A stretch of DNA of 64,000 nucleotides, from NCBI GenBank assembly GCA_022567155.1, contig JADFHN010000007.1, forward strand, positions 1 through 64,000, in the 5' to 3' direction. A program made the position numbers and the translations under genes. Numbering within the stretch: the first letter of the stretch is position 1; each line of letters starts with the position of its first letter. Origin of the DNA: Bacteroidota bacterium. GTDB lineage: Bacteria; Bacteroidota; Bacteroidia; Cytophagales; Cyclobacteriaceae. A model generated the notes under the pieces. That model searched no databases. It was not told the origin of the DNA and saw only the letters and a list, made by a program, of their open reading frames with translations. Of this stretch, positions 1-8,921 are shown piece after piece.

Positions 1-144
1 ATCCGCCAACTGGTCTAAAGGACTTTGTACATTTTTCATTCCCGCATGGGGAATATGGGTGTGAATTTCGGTGGTTTTACTCGAGTTGTGCCACAATAGT
101 TCCTGGATATACTTCAGGTTGGTTCCTCATTCTGATAAGCGCTT
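1..144 (-). pseudogene. Tyrosine recombinase (integrase) C-terminal remnant
   Basis: The minus-strand translation running off the left edge gives GTNLKYIQELLWHNSSKTTE followed by IHTHIPHAGMKNVQSPLD. This is the C-terminal part of a XerC/D-like phage-type integrase (family pattern: LLExGTDLRYIQELLGHxSSKTTEIYTH). Three defects are visible. An in-frame TGA (127-129) lies just before the GTNL block. The conserved Gly before the box-II histidine is Trp (WH instead of GH). The catalytic Tyr position reads His (EIHTH instead of EIYTH). No N-terminal part follows upstream, where the 6-phosphogluconate dehydrogenase gene begins. It is therefore a dead remnant. Whether more survives to the left cannot be seen. 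Confidence 0.75.
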
Positions 145-166
145 AACACACAGCATTCATACACGG

Positions 167-1063
167 TTATGGATTTATTGTATTATGCCCGCCAAATTCC
201 TTTCGCAGCGCTGCCACAATTCGTGCTCCGAATGAATTGGATTGTAAAGAACTGAATCTTGCGAGCAACGAATGTGTAATGACAGGTGCCGGTATTTCAA
301 ATTCCAGGGCGGTTTGTGCGGCCCATTTACCTTCGCCCGAATGCTGAATAACCCCATGATGCGATACCATATCCGGGTCTCTCTCCAATGCGTCGCCGGT
401 AAGGTCCATTAACCAGCTTCGTATCACCGACCCGTGTGACCACAGCCGGGCAATTTTTTTGAGGTTAAGATCGAATCCGCTGTGTTGCATCAGGTCAAAA
501 CCTTCACCGATTGCCTGCATCATACCGTATTCGATGCCGTTGTGAATCATTTTTACAAAATGGCCGCTGCCTGCCGGTCCGCAGTGAAAGTAACCGTTTT
601 CGAGCGCCAATATCCTAAAAAGTGGCTCACAATGCGCGACGGTCTCATTTTCGCCTCCCACCATCAGGCATGCACCTTCTTCAGCGCCTAATAGTCCTCC
701 GCTTGTGCCACAGTCAATAAAATGTATGCCTTTCGCTGCAAGTTGGTGCGCCCGCCTGACGGAGTCTTTATAGAACGAGTTGCCCCCGTCAATAATAATA
801 TCGCCTTCTTCGAGCAACGGAGTCAGCGTATCGAGAATGCCGTCTATGGCGTTCCCCGCAGGCACCATCAGCCAGATTACCCTTTTTTTCCCCAACGAGG
901 TAGTAATTTCTTCCGGGCCGTCAGCGCCAATGCCGCCTGCAGTACGGAATTTATCCACTGCATTTTTATCATGGTCCCACGCTATTATTTTTATTCCCGC
1001 CTGCAACAATTTCTTGGCCAGCGGAAAGCCCATTTTTCCTAATCCGATAAATCCAGCTTCCAT
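167..1063 (-). CDS. gnd: 6-phosphogluconate dehydrogenase, decarboxylating (short NAD-type)
   Basis: Oxidises and decarboxylates 6-phosphogluconate to ribulose 5-phosphate in the cytosol. The N-terminus carries a Rossmann nucleotide-binding loop (GLGKMG). The family block IDGGNSFYKDSVRR and the active-site segment KMIHNGIEYGMMQAIGEGF follow. At 298 residues it matches the short YqeC-like, often NAD-dependent branch rather than the ~470-residue enzyme. I chose the internal ATG at 1063 because the Rossmann fold starts there; an ATG 33 bases upstream would add 11 residues with no fold. It lies 13 bases after the gluconate permease stop and is the last gene of a gluconate operon, so the product of the kinase in this operon is its substrate. 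NAD versus NADP preference is inferred from length class only. Confidence 0.9.
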   Translation of the reverse strand: MEAGFIGLGKMGFPLAKKLLQAGIKIIAWDHDKNAVDKFRTAGGIGADGPEEITTSLGKKRVIWLMVPAGNAIDGILDTLTPLLEEGDIIIDGGNSFYKDSVRRAHQLAAKGIHFIDCGTSGGLLGAEEGACLMVGGENETVAHCEPLFRILALENGYFHCGPAGSGHFVKMIHNGIEYGMMQAIGEGFDLMQHSGFDLNLKKIARLWSHGSVIRSWLMDLTGDALERDPDMVSHHGVIQHSGEGKWAAQTALEFEIPAPVITHSLLARFSSLQSNSFGARIVAALRKEFGGHNTINP

Positions 1064-1076
1064 AATTTTGACACTT

Positions 1077-2423
1077 TTAAATAAACAAGTTGACAATTAA
1101 AATAAATACCAGCCCTACGACCGAAATGACGGTAGAGGTGGTGGTCCAGGTCTGCAGTGTTTGTTTTTCGGTGAGGCCGAGGTATTTGCCTACCATCCAG
1201 AAACCGCTGTCATTGACATGAGCCAGCGCGGTGGCTCCAGCTGCTACCGAGAGCACAACCAATGCCGTTTGTGGCGCTGTCAGTGCCATCGGAGCAATTA
1301 TCGGGCTGAGCAGACCTGCTGCAGTGATCATAGCAACGGTTGCCGAACCCTGGGTTACACGCACCACCACCGCAATCAGATATGCCAGTAACAATACAGG
1401 CAATGATGCTCCGGCAAGCGCTTCCGCAAGCGAATGACCAATACCCGAATCAACGAGCACCTGCTTAAAGACCCCGCCGGCGCCGGTAATCAGGATAATA
1501 ATGCCGGCCGGACCCAGTGCTTTGGTGGTCATCCTGAGCAGGTCATCACGGCTGGCACCCCTTTTTGTGCCCAGATAATATAAACTCACCAGCGTAACGA
1601 GCATAAGCGCCATAAACGGATGCCCCATAAAAATAATAAGATCAGTTATGGCCGAAGTCCCGATCGTACCGTGGGTGATGGCAAGAGATACTACCGAACT
1701 TAAAACGATCAGTGCAATGGGTAAGGAGATGATGAGAAATACGGACGAGAAGGAGGGAAGCTCCGCGTTGTCTAAATCAGCCAGATCAGATTTTTTGGGA
1801 AAAACAAGTACCCTTGCGCCAATGATCCTTCCTAAAAGCGGACCTGTAAGGAGTGTCAAAGGAAGTCCGATTACGACCCCCAGCCCGATTACCCATCCAA
1901 GGTCAGCGCCAAGTATTTCAGCAACTGCTACCGGACCCGGTGTGGGCGGTATAAATGCATGGGTGACTGCCAAACCTGCAAGCAGTGGTACGGCATAATA
2001 GGTAAGTGATTTGCCTGTTTCCCTGGAAAGCGAATAAATTACCGGCACCAGGATAATAAATCCGACATCAAAAAAAACGGGTATGGCCACCAGAAATCCG
2101 GTAAATGACATTGCCCAGGAAGACCTTTTGTGGCCAAACCGCTTGATGAGGTCTACAGCAAGGGCTTTGGCTCCGCCGGAATATTCAAGCATTTCACCGA
2201 AAATGGATCCCAACCCAACTACAATGGCTACAAAACCGAGAATGCCACCCATTCCGTTCTGGATACTTTTCAGAAGCGCCTGAGGCTCCATACCTGCTCC
2301 AAACCCTGCAAAGATGCTTACGAGCAACAAAGCGATGAATGCATTGAGCTTGAACCGGATTACCAGCACAAGCAGCAAGGCAATAGAAATAATTACGATG
2401 AATAGCAGATAAGATGTAGACAT
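1077..2423 (-). CDS. gntP: Gluconate:H+ symporter (GntP family)
   Basis: Inner-membrane permease of the GntP family, 448 residues as is usual, made of about 12-14 hydrophobic helices. Diagnostic segments include the N-terminal stretch of membrane helices, the polar loop FGAGMEPQALLKSIQNGMGG, AFIPPTPGPVAVAEILGADL and the conserved GSATVAMITAAG followed by HVNDSGFW near the C-terminus. It should import gluconate or a similar sugar acid in symport with protons. It sits between gluconokinase (209 bases upstream) and 6-phosphogluconate dehydrogenase (13 bases downstream), which strongly supports gluconate as substrate. The 209-base gap could hold a second promoter, but I see no clear TAnnTTTG element in it. 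No GntR-type regulator is adjacent. Confidence 0.92.
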   Translation of the reverse strand: MSTSYLLFIVIISIALLLVLVIRFKLNAFIALLLVSIFAGFGAGMEPQALLKSIQNGMGGILGFVAIVVGLGSIFGEMLEYSGGAKALAVDLIKRFGHKRSSWAMSFTGFLVAIPVFFDVGFIILVPVIYSLSRETGKSLTYYAVPLLAGLAVTHAFIPPTPGPVAVAEILGADLGWVIGLGVVIGLPLTLLTGPLLGRIIGARVLVFPKKSDLADLDNAELPSFSSVFLIISLPIALIVLSSVVSLAITHGTIGTSAITDLIIFMGHPFMALMLVTLVSLYYLGTKRGASRDDLLRMTTKALGPAGIIILITGAGGVFKQVLVDSGIGHSLAEALAGASLPVLLLAYLIAVVVRVTQGSATVAMITAAGLLSPIIAPMALTAPQTALVVLSVAAGATALAHVNDSGFWMVGKYLGLTEKQTLQTWTTTSTVISVVGLVFILIVNLFI

Positions 2424-2632
2424 GCTTCGTGCTTTATTAAGCCTGTAATTATATGAATCTTTTCTGAATTTAATAAGGATTGGAAATAATTGCAGCTTAG
2501 CTACGATATTGTAACCAGTGTTTGAAGTATTTATGGTAAACTACTGTACACAAAACAAGTAACCTGTTAATCAATTTCCTGTTTAGTTTGGATTAATGAA
2601 GTAATACAAATCACACGGTTATGAATGGATTA

Positions 2633-4090
2633 TTACGCTTTATACTTGCCAAGTAGTTTTTTGAACGCAATAAAAAGTTGCTCATAGTTATCTGCTTTTA
2701 CAGGATCAGGGGCATACGTAATTACTGAATCGTTCGAATCTGGTACGTTAACCCCGAGTGAATCGCAGGCTAAAAAGGCTGCTCCTTTTGCTGACAATTC
2801 AGCCTCATCGTTCAGTGATACATTTTTATTGAATATATTGGAAATCATTTGCGGCAACCCCTGGATTCGGAATGCACCACCACTTAAAATCAACGGTGTA
2901 TGCTCCTTTACAGGAAGTAATTCTGAATTTAAACGGAGATTCAATAGCACACCTTCTATCGCTGCTTTCATAAAATGTTCGGCCTCGTGCATATGAGATA
3001 TCCCATAAAATATACCTGAAGCTTCCGGATTCCACAAAGGCGCACGTTCACCAAATACATATGGTAGAAACAGCAACCCCTCTGCACCATCCTTAACCTG
3101 GATCAGCACATTTTCTAATATTTCAGTAAAACTTGAAATATTGCCTTTTATATTATTGAATTTCAATAATTTATATATCCATTCAAATATGTTTCCGCCG
3201 TTATTTGATGGCGCACCGGTCACATATAAATTATCAGTAAAATAATAATTGAACGTTCTACCGTATTTATCCGGAACAGGCCTATTTACGGCCATTCTTA
3301 CTGCTGAGCTCGTTCCTATTGTTACTGACAGATGATGCTGATTTTTAAATCCGGCCCCGGTTACAGCAAGGCAACCGTCTGTGGAGCCGATAAATACAGG
3401 AACTCCCGGAGGTATTACCCGGGGAGATATAGCGCTGTTACCTGTAGTATGTACATTTGTATTGACAGGAACCGGTTTGGAAAGTCTTTCAGGCGTAATT
3501 CCTGCCAGGCTCAGGGCGTTTTTGCTCCATGTGAGGTCGTGGATATTGAAAAGACCTGTGGCCGAGGCTGTTGAATAATCAATGAGATAATCTCCGAACC
3601 AGTTTTTTATAATATATTCTTTGAGGGAGATAAACCTGGAGGTAATTTTAAATATTTCCGGTTTGTGCTGATGAAACCACATAATTTTAAAAAGCGGGGA
3701 CATCGGATGCAGTGGTGTGCCGGTGTCATTGTACAGATGCAGTGCCTGCTTTGATTGCTTTACTTTCATGGCAATTGCCGAAGCACGGAGATCGGACCAT
3801 ATCAATGTATGATGAAGCGGCTGATTGTTGCTGTCAACAGGAAAAATGCTGTGCATGGCGTTGCTGAAACTGATGGCCAGAACGTTATCACCTGTGCATT
3901 TAGAAAACAGCTTTTGCAATGAGGTCAGAGTATCTCCTGAAATTTTATCAGGGTCCAGTTCCTGGTAGCCTGGTTTTGGGGAAACGACATCAACTGCACA
4001 AATCACACTATGCCGTATATACAGATTTTTATCGTATGCAAACAGTTTTATAAAAGAGGTGCCAATATCTACGACTATAATAATGTCCAT
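2633..4090 (-). CDS. gntK: Gluconokinase, FGGY carbohydrate kinase family
   Basis: ATP-dependent sugar kinase of the FGGY family, 485 residues. The N-terminal phosphate-binding loop reads VVDIGTSFIKLFAYD. The substrate-domain motif HTLIWSDLRA, the middle GSTDGCLAVTGAG and TIGTSSAVRM loops, and the C-terminal LILSGGAFRI adenine loop are all present. FGGY kinases differ in sugar specificity (gluconate, xylulose, glycerol). The assignment to gluconate rests on the downstream gluconate permease and 6-phosphogluconate dehydrogenase on the same strand, which together make a complete route from external gluconate to ribulose 5-phosphate. The start ATG at 4090 directly precedes the phosphate-binding strand. 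It is the first gene of the operon. Confidence 0.85.
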   Translation of the reverse strand: MDIIIVVDIGTSFIKLFAYDKNLYIRHSVICAVDVVSPKPGYQELDPDKISGDTLTSLQKLFSKCTGDNVLAISFSNAMHSIFPVDSNNQPLHHTLIWSDLRASAIAMKVKQSKQALHLYNDTGTPLHPMSPLFKIMWFHQHKPEIFKITSRFISLKEYIIKNWFGDYLIDYSTASATGLFNIHDLTWSKNALSLAGITPERLSKPVPVNTNVHTTGNSAISPRVIPPGVPVFIGSTDGCLAVTGAGFKNQHHLSVTIGTSSAVRMAVNRPVPDKYGRTFNYYFTDNLYVTGAPSNNGGNIFEWIYKLLKFNNIKGNISSFTEILENVLIQVKDGAEGLLFLPYVFGERAPLWNPEASGIFYGISHMHEAEHFMKAAIEGVLLNLRLNSELLPVKEHTPLILSGGAFRIQGLPQMISNIFNKNVSLNDEAELSAKGAAFLACDSLGVNVPDSNDSVITYAPDPVKADNYEQLFIAFKKLLGKYKA

Positions 4091-4201
4091 ATCACATAAT
4101 TGGATATGAAATTATGAATTTACTTATTTATTTCAATGATCTTATTCGTTAATTTGACAGTGCAATTAAACTTCATTTATTAACAACTAAAAATTTACAG
4201 C

Positions 4202-4408
4202 ATGAGTGACCATATTTACAAGCATATAGAGCTAACCGGGACTTCCACCGAGGGAATGGAAAGAGCAATTCAGAACGCCATTACCAAAGCATGAGAAACA
4301 ATTCATAATATCCGTTGGTTTCAGGTTACGGAAACACGCGGAGCGATTGATAACAAGCAGGTATCACACTGGCAGGCTACGTTAAAAATCGGATTTACCC
4401 TTGATTAA
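4202..4408 (+). pseudogene. Dodecin with in-frame TGA
   Basis: Conceptual translation gives a full 68-residue dodecin, the small flavin-binding dodecamer protein. It starts [20 protein letters not shown], contains the flavin-stacking Trp in NIRWFQVTETRG, and ends HWQATLKIGFTLD. It is interrupted at codon 31 by TGA (4292-4294), between AITKA and ETIHN. Family members have Ser or Ala here (KASKTI), so a single TCA-to-TGA change explains it. Everything after the stop remains in frame and highly conserved, so the lesion is recent, a sequencing error, or read through. No selenocysteine logic applies: the position is not a redox centre and I see no selenoprotein context. It lies 21 bases before a DUF456 gene and was probably co-transcribed with it. 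Confidence 0.85.
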
Positions 4409-4429
4409 TATTACTGTTAATTTCAGAAT

Positions 4430-4906
4430 ATGGATACATTATGGATTGTATTGGGCATCATATTTATTGTTGCAGGAATAGCAGGCTGCTTTTTACCCAT
4501 ACTTCCCGGACCGCCATTGGCATATGGAAGCTTGCTTTTTCTGCAGTTGACCAAAACGCCACCCTTTACTACTAAATTTTTAGTTATATGGGCTTTTGTA
4601 ATCCTTTTTGTAACCGTTTTTGATTATGTAATTCCACCGTATGCTACAAAAAAGTTTGGTGGCTCCAGGCACGGAGTTATCGGAAGCTCCATTGGAATCG
4701 TTGCCGGATTATTCATTTTTCCTCCCTGGGGTATAATTATTTTTCCATTTATCGGGGCCCTGATAGGGGAGTTTTACAAAGGCAAGGATCAGAAAGATGC
4801 TTTTCGTGCGGCTTTTGGTGCATTTATCGGGTTTGTGACAGGTGTGCTAATGAAACTTACGGTTTCGATTATTATCACCTGGTATTTTTTTACAAATCTT
4901 GTGTAA
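4430..4906 (+). CDS. DUF456 family membrane protein
   Basis: A 158-residue integral membrane protein with about four hydrophobic segments. The first helix pair has the family signature GCFLPILPGPPLAYGSLL. Glycine-rich stretches such as GVIGSSIGIVAGLFIFPPWG and GALIGEFYKG follow, typical of DUF456 (YqgC-like) proteins. The molecular function of this family is not known. The start ATG directly follows the dodecin reading frame by 21 bases, suggesting a shared transcript. No signal peptide or catalytic motif is visible. Confidence 0.85.
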   Translation: MDTLWIVLGIIFIVAGIAGCFLPILPGPPLAYGSLLFLQLTKTPPFTTKFLVIWAFVILFVTVFDYVIPPYATKKFGGSRHGVIGSSIGIVAGLFIFPPWGIIIFPFIGALIGEFYKGKDQKDAFRAAFGAFIGFVTGVLMKLTVSIIITWYFFTNLV

Positions 4907-5015
4907 TCAGCAGAAAGTATGGTATTTCATAAAGTCGTGAAATAAAATTGCAACGAACTTTCTGGTCAACAAAACATTATTTGATTAACTTACCTTGTAA
5001 TTGGTCACAGCTATA

Positions 5016-5468
5016 ATGAAGTTACGACGCTACACAACAGTAATTTCCCTTCTGATCATAACATGTTTTGTTTCATTGAATGATGCCTCTTCGCAGGCGG
5101 CTGAAGGCATCCTTGACACGGACAAGTCCCTGAAAAAAAGCATATTTTTTGGAGGAGGAAGTTATAATATTGATCCGGAGCAATCGAAGAGTTTACGGGA
5201 TTTTTTGAATGGTATCCCAAATATAAATATGTACACCATTACCATTCATAGTCATACGGATAACATAGGGGGCGCCGGATACAACAACTGGCTTTCAAAT
5301 ATGCGCAGCGAATCAGTGGCCTATGAATTGATCATGCAGCAAATACCTTCAAATAACATCCACATCAAGGATTTCGGTCAGGACAATCCCATATTTAACA
5401 ACAGGACTTACAAAGGCCGCCTATTAAATCGCAGGGTAGATATAATTTTAAAAATGATCGTTTTCTGA
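5016..5468 (+). CDS. Small OmpA-like exported protein
   Basis: About 150 residues: an N-terminal signal peptide (LRRYTTVISLLIITCFV) followed by a single OmpA/MotB-type peptidoglycan-binding domain. The domain shows the motif ITIHSHTDNIGGAGYNNWLS, then MRSESVAYELI and a C-terminal LLNRRVDI, matching the pattern SHTDxxGxxxxNxxLSxxRAxxV...NRRV. It has no beta-barrel, so it probably sits in the periplasm and binds peptidoglycan. I prefer the ATG at 5016, immediately before the basic signal-peptide region, over an in-frame GTG-like start 15 bases upstream. It converges with the alkaline phosphatase gene, whose stop lies 20 bases away. Confidence 0.75.
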   Translation: MKLRRYTTVISLLIITCFVSLNDASSQAAEGILDTDKSLKKSIFFGGGSYNIDPEQSKSLRDFLNGIPNINMYTITIHSHTDNIGGAGYNNWLSNMRSESVAYELIMQQIPSNNIHIKDFGQDNPIFNNRTYKGRLLNRRVDIILKMIVF

Positions 5469-5487
5469 GATCCGGCATTGTAATGAG

Positions 5488-6621
5488 TCACAGTCCGGCG
5501 GCGGCTTTCATTTTATCAAATATTGCGGTGTTTTCATAGATGCCCGTAAATTTTTTGGCATGAGGTCCATAGGCAAACACTGGAATCATCACCGGGGTAT
5601 GCCCTTCCGTAGAAAAGGAACCTTCAACCATACCTGTTTCGAGATCACCATTGATTATGGCAAATCCGCCTGTTTCATGGTCGGCAGTGATGATAACCAG
5701 GGTTTCTTCATTGTTTGCGGCGAACTCAAGGACTTTGCCGATGGCTCGGTCGAAATCCAGCATTTCTTCCACAACATAAGAGGTGAGATTTGCGTGGCCG
5801 CCCCAGTCGATCTGTGATCCTTCAATCATAAGAAAAAACCCGTTTTCATGGTTGTTCAGCAACCGTAACGCAGTTTCAGTAGCGCCAACCAGCATGTTGC
5901 CGCGGCCTTCAGAAAAACGGGGCTGGTCTTCATCATGTATTAGCGCTGCCAGCTTTCCACTCGAAATATACCTGAGACTGTCGCTATTGAAAATAAGCTG
6001 GTAGCCATTATTCAAGAGCGTATCAAGATAATTGATGTTGTCTTTTCTATGACTGAAATTGTTGCGGCCACCTCCGATAAAAACATCAATATCTGTGTTC
6101 ATAAAGTCCGCTGCAATTTCTTCATACATGCCGCGTTGCGGCTGGTGAGAAATAAAGGCTGCAGGTGTGGCATGTGTTATCCGGCATGTGGCTACCAGGC
6201 CGGTACGCTTACCGTTGGCCTTGGCTAGCTCAAGGATGGATGTCACCGGATTGCCTTCAGGGTCAACACCTATGGCGCCGTTATATGTTTTTACGCCACT
6301 GGCAAAAGCGGTAGCGCCTGCGGCAGAATCAGTGATAAATCCATTTGATGGATACGTTCTGATAAAACCGGTGTGTGTACAGTTTTGCAGGTTTAACTGC
6401 CCTTTATTTGCAGTCATGCCGGCATGCACCTGAGCAATTCCCATGCCGTCGCCAATCATTAGGATTATATTTTTAACATTTTTGTCTGAATTGAATTCAT
6501 TTTTTGAAAGAGGTAATACGTCATGAAATATCGTATTTTGAAATACATTTTCGTCTTGTGATGCACATGCGCTTAGTGAGAACAAAATAATAACCACACA
6601 ATAGCAAATGATATTTTTCAT
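5488..6621 (-). CDS. Alkaline phosphatase, outer-membrane or periplasmic lipoprotein
   Basis: Phosphomonoesterase of the alkaline phosphatase superfamily, 377 residues. A lipoprotein signal is visible (hydrophobic stretch ending LFSLSAC, lipidated Cys about residue 19). Metal and nucleophile motifs are intact: MIGDGMG near the N-terminus, DSAAGATAFASG with the phosphorylated Ser, IEGSQIDWGGH, and ITADHETGG. The size fits short PhoA-like enzymes. It should release inorganic phosphate from organic phosphates outside the cytoplasm. It is an isolated gene between a small OmpA gene (convergent) and a sensor kinase gene on the same strand 75 bases upstream. No Pho-box-like element can be identified by eye. 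Confidence 0.9.
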   Translation of the reverse strand: MKNIICYCVVIILFSLSACASQDENVFQNTIFHDVLPLSKNEFNSDKNVKNIILMIGDGMGIAQVHAGMTANKGQLNLQNCTHTGFIRTYPSNGFITDSAAGATAFASGVKTYNGAIGVDPEGNPVTSILELAKANGKRTGLVATCRITHATPAAFISHQPQRGMYEEIAADFMNTDIDVFIGGGRNNFSHRKDNINYLDTLLNNGYQLIFNSDSLRYISSGKLAALIHDEDQPRFSEGRGNMLVGATETALRLLNNHENGFFLMIEGSQIDWGGHANLTSYVVEEMLDFDRAIGKVLEFAANNEETLVIITADHETGGFAIINGDLETGMVEGSFSTEGHTPVMIPVFAYGPHAKKFTGIYENTAIFDKMKAAAGL

Positions 6622-6696
6622 ATCTGATGTATAAATTTGAATATAAAGATGTCGTAATGATGTAATGATACCATGTAGGGTGAAAAGAAAAAAGAA

Positions 6697-8892
6697 TTAA
6701 CTCAGATTTGGAAGATTGATAATGAAGGTGGTTCCGGTTCCGTATTCTGACTCCATCGAAATATGACCATTTAACTTATCTATCGTTTGCCTGACAATAT
6801 ATAATCCGAGGCCGGAGCCGGTTGATTTTTCGCTGGCACGAAAGAACATGTTAAAAATTTTATCATGAAATTTTGATTCAATACCCGTTCCGTTATCTTC
6901 TACCCGGATGTTTACAAGATTATTTTCCTGAATAATATTAATCTTTACAAACGGGTGCTCTTTGGTGAAATCATGGTATTTCACAGCATTAGTGATCAGA
7001 TTATTAAATATAATTTTTAACCGTTTCGGATCTGAATAAAAAGGTTTGTTGATTTTTATATTTCGTTGAATTTCAATATCCTTTAAGTTTCTATACTCAT
7101 TAAGTTGCTCGAGAGAATCATCAATTATCTCATCGAAATTAATCTCAATTTGATGAATATCGGATTTTATATTTAGGGAATATTCAATGACGGAGGAGAT
7201 AAATTCTTCCAGTTTATGGACACTTTTTTCCATCATTTCTAAATACATTTCCATGTTTTTTTTGTTGTCAGTTTCGTTTTTTGACAAGCTGATCAGCCCA
7301 AGGATCGACTTGAGGGGCGCCTTGAGATCGTGAGAAGTATGATACACAAAACTGTCCAGCTCATTGTTGGAATTTAAAAGTTCAGCATTAATTTTTTTGA
7401 GTCGATTTTGCTGTTGAAGTAAGTCCAGGGTTCTGTTTTCAACGGTGGCTTCAAGATATGCATTTAATTTTTGAAGGCGGTTGTTACGGTATTTTACAAA
7501 TCCAATGACGATGACACCGAATAAAAGTAATGGAAGGATAAACCGGACAGATGTGTTATACCAGGGTATATTTATTGCAAAATGCATGCTCGTTTCTTTT
7601 GCCGTCCGGCCCATAAAATCCCTTGCTTTCACCCTGAAGGTATATTCGCCTTTACTTAATCGTGTATATTCTTTTTTAGACTCCCCGCTCCAGGAGCTCC
7701 ACGAGTCATCAAAACCCTCCAGCAACACGGAATATTCTGCATCCTCACCTGCAAAATCCGGACAGGAATAGTAAAATGCAATTACGTCTGGTGAATAACC
7801 GAATGTAAGCGGTGTAGTGTAGTCAGACTGCTTTTTGTACCAGTTATGATATACATCCTCTTTTTTGTTAACCACAACTTCACGTATAATTACCTGGTCT
7901 TCATTGGTATCAAAGCTGTTTTTAAAAAAAATATTCAATGAGTCAACATCCAATTTCGCAATTCCGTAGCTTGTTGCCAGCCACAGATTATCGTCATTTC
8001 CAACCGCCATGTGGTAAACCATGTCTGCCGGCAGCCCTGTGCTTTTGTCAATTTTTTTAAGTATTTCGCCTTTGCGGTTTATTAAAATAACGCCGCCTTC
8101 CCATGTTCCAAATATCAGGTTATTATCATCTAACCTAATACCGTCAAAGAAATAGTTTTCTATTATATATCTGTCTGCTTCACATTCAAATTTGGAAATC
8201 TCATTCAGACGTGTATTATACCAGAACAAACCTACTTCGGAGGTTGCAATCAGGTACATTTCAGGACCACTGCGAAAAACCTGAAATACAACGTCATTGA
8301 TAATTTGATAATTTTTGACAGGAATAATGGAGTCGCCCTCTATCGGGCCGAATTTGAGTGTTGTGAAACTTGAACCAAAAAGCCTGTCATCAACATTGAA
8401 AATATATGAATCCTTAAGATGGATAATCTCAATTTTGCTTTTATCCCATTTATAAATGCCATAGTACGATTGAAAATATACGTTATCACGCACAAACTGC
8501 ACCTGCCACATTTCTCCCAATTCCGTTTTTTTTTGGTTCAGGAATTCAGCAAGTGATCGGTATAAAAGATTACCACTTGAGTCTGTGTCGATATATCCGA
8601 AATCATTATTTGCCGCAAAATAAAGTGTGGTATCCGGTGACAGGGCAATAAATCTGACATCTGCATATCTACTTCCATCAATTATTCGCCAGCGTTCACC
8701 ATCATATTCAACAAGCCCCTGGTTTGTAGCAAAATAGATTAAATTCTGCTGATCAATTACCAAATGATACACGGATGACCCCGCTTTATAGGTTGCGGGT
8801 GGATAGCGTTTTAAATATCCAAATGATTGCTGGCTATAAACATATGAACTATAGCCAATAAGTATCCATAAAAAAAGTAGGCCTGATTTCAC
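6697..8892 (-). CDS. Propeller-Y_Y_Y sensor histidine kinase
   Basis: 731-residue membrane sensor. Order of parts: signal peptide (cleavage near YSQQ, about residue 20); a periplasmic two-component-regulator propeller (repeats such as LIYFATNQGLVEYDG and NLWLATSYGIAKLD) to about residue 350; a Y_Y_Y domain with EGFDDSWSSW and GEYTFRVKARD; one transmembrane helix (ILPLLLFGVIVIGFVKYR) near 460; a short coiled coil; a HisKA domain with the phospho-acceptor His in YHTSHDLKAP (about residue 521); and an ATPase domain with NNLITNAVKYH, VEDNGTG and GSGLGLYIV. Unlike many Bacteroidetes hybrid systems it lacks receiver and AraC domains, so it needs a separate response regulator, none of which is adjacent. 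The ligand is unknown. Confidence 0.88.
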   Translation of the reverse strand: MKSGLLFLWILIGYSSYVYSQQSFGYLKRYPPATYKAGSSVYHLVIDQQNLIYFATNQGLVEYDGERWRIIDGSRYADVRFIALSPDTTLYFAANNDFGYIDTDSSGNLLYRSLAEFLNQKKTELGEMWQVQFVRDNVYFQSYYGIYKWDKSKIEIIHLKDSYIFNVDDRLFGSSFTTLKFGPIEGDSIIPVKNYQIINDVVFQVFRSGPEMYLIATSEVGLFWYNTRLNEISKFECEADRYIIENYFFDGIRLDDNNLIFGTWEGGVILINRKGEILKKIDKSTGLPADMVYHMAVGNDDNLWLATSYGIAKLDVDSLNIFFKNSFDTNEDQVIIREVVVNKKEDVYHNWYKKQSDYTTPLTFGYSPDVIAFYYSCPDFAGEDAEYSVLLEGFDDSWSSWSGESKKEYTRLSKGEYTFRVKARDFMGRTAKETSMHFAINIPWYNTSVRFILPLLLFGVIVIGFVKYRNNRLQKLNAYLEATVENRTLDLLQQQNRLKKINAELLNSNNELDSFVYHTSHDLKAPLKSILGLISLSKNETDNKKNMEMYLEMMEKSVHKLEEFISSVIEYSLNIKSDIHQIEINFDEIIDDSLEQLNEYRNLKDIEIQRNIKINKPFYSDPKRLKIIFNNLITNAVKYHDFTKEHPFVKINIIQENNLVNIRVEDNGTGIESKFHDKIFNMFFRASEKSTGSGLGLYIVRQTIDKLNGHISMESEYGTGTTFIINLPNLS

Positions 8893-8921
8893 GTGTTACA
8901 GGATTTATCTACATGAAACTC

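Noticed and set aside
4292-4294. TGA in dodecin as selenocysteine or as a reassigned Trp/Gly codon
   Set aside because: The position is a non-redox Ser/Ala, no SECIS-like hairpin is evident after it, and TGA normally ends intact genes here (for example the oxidoreductase at 13623 and pyrR), so reassignment is not supported.
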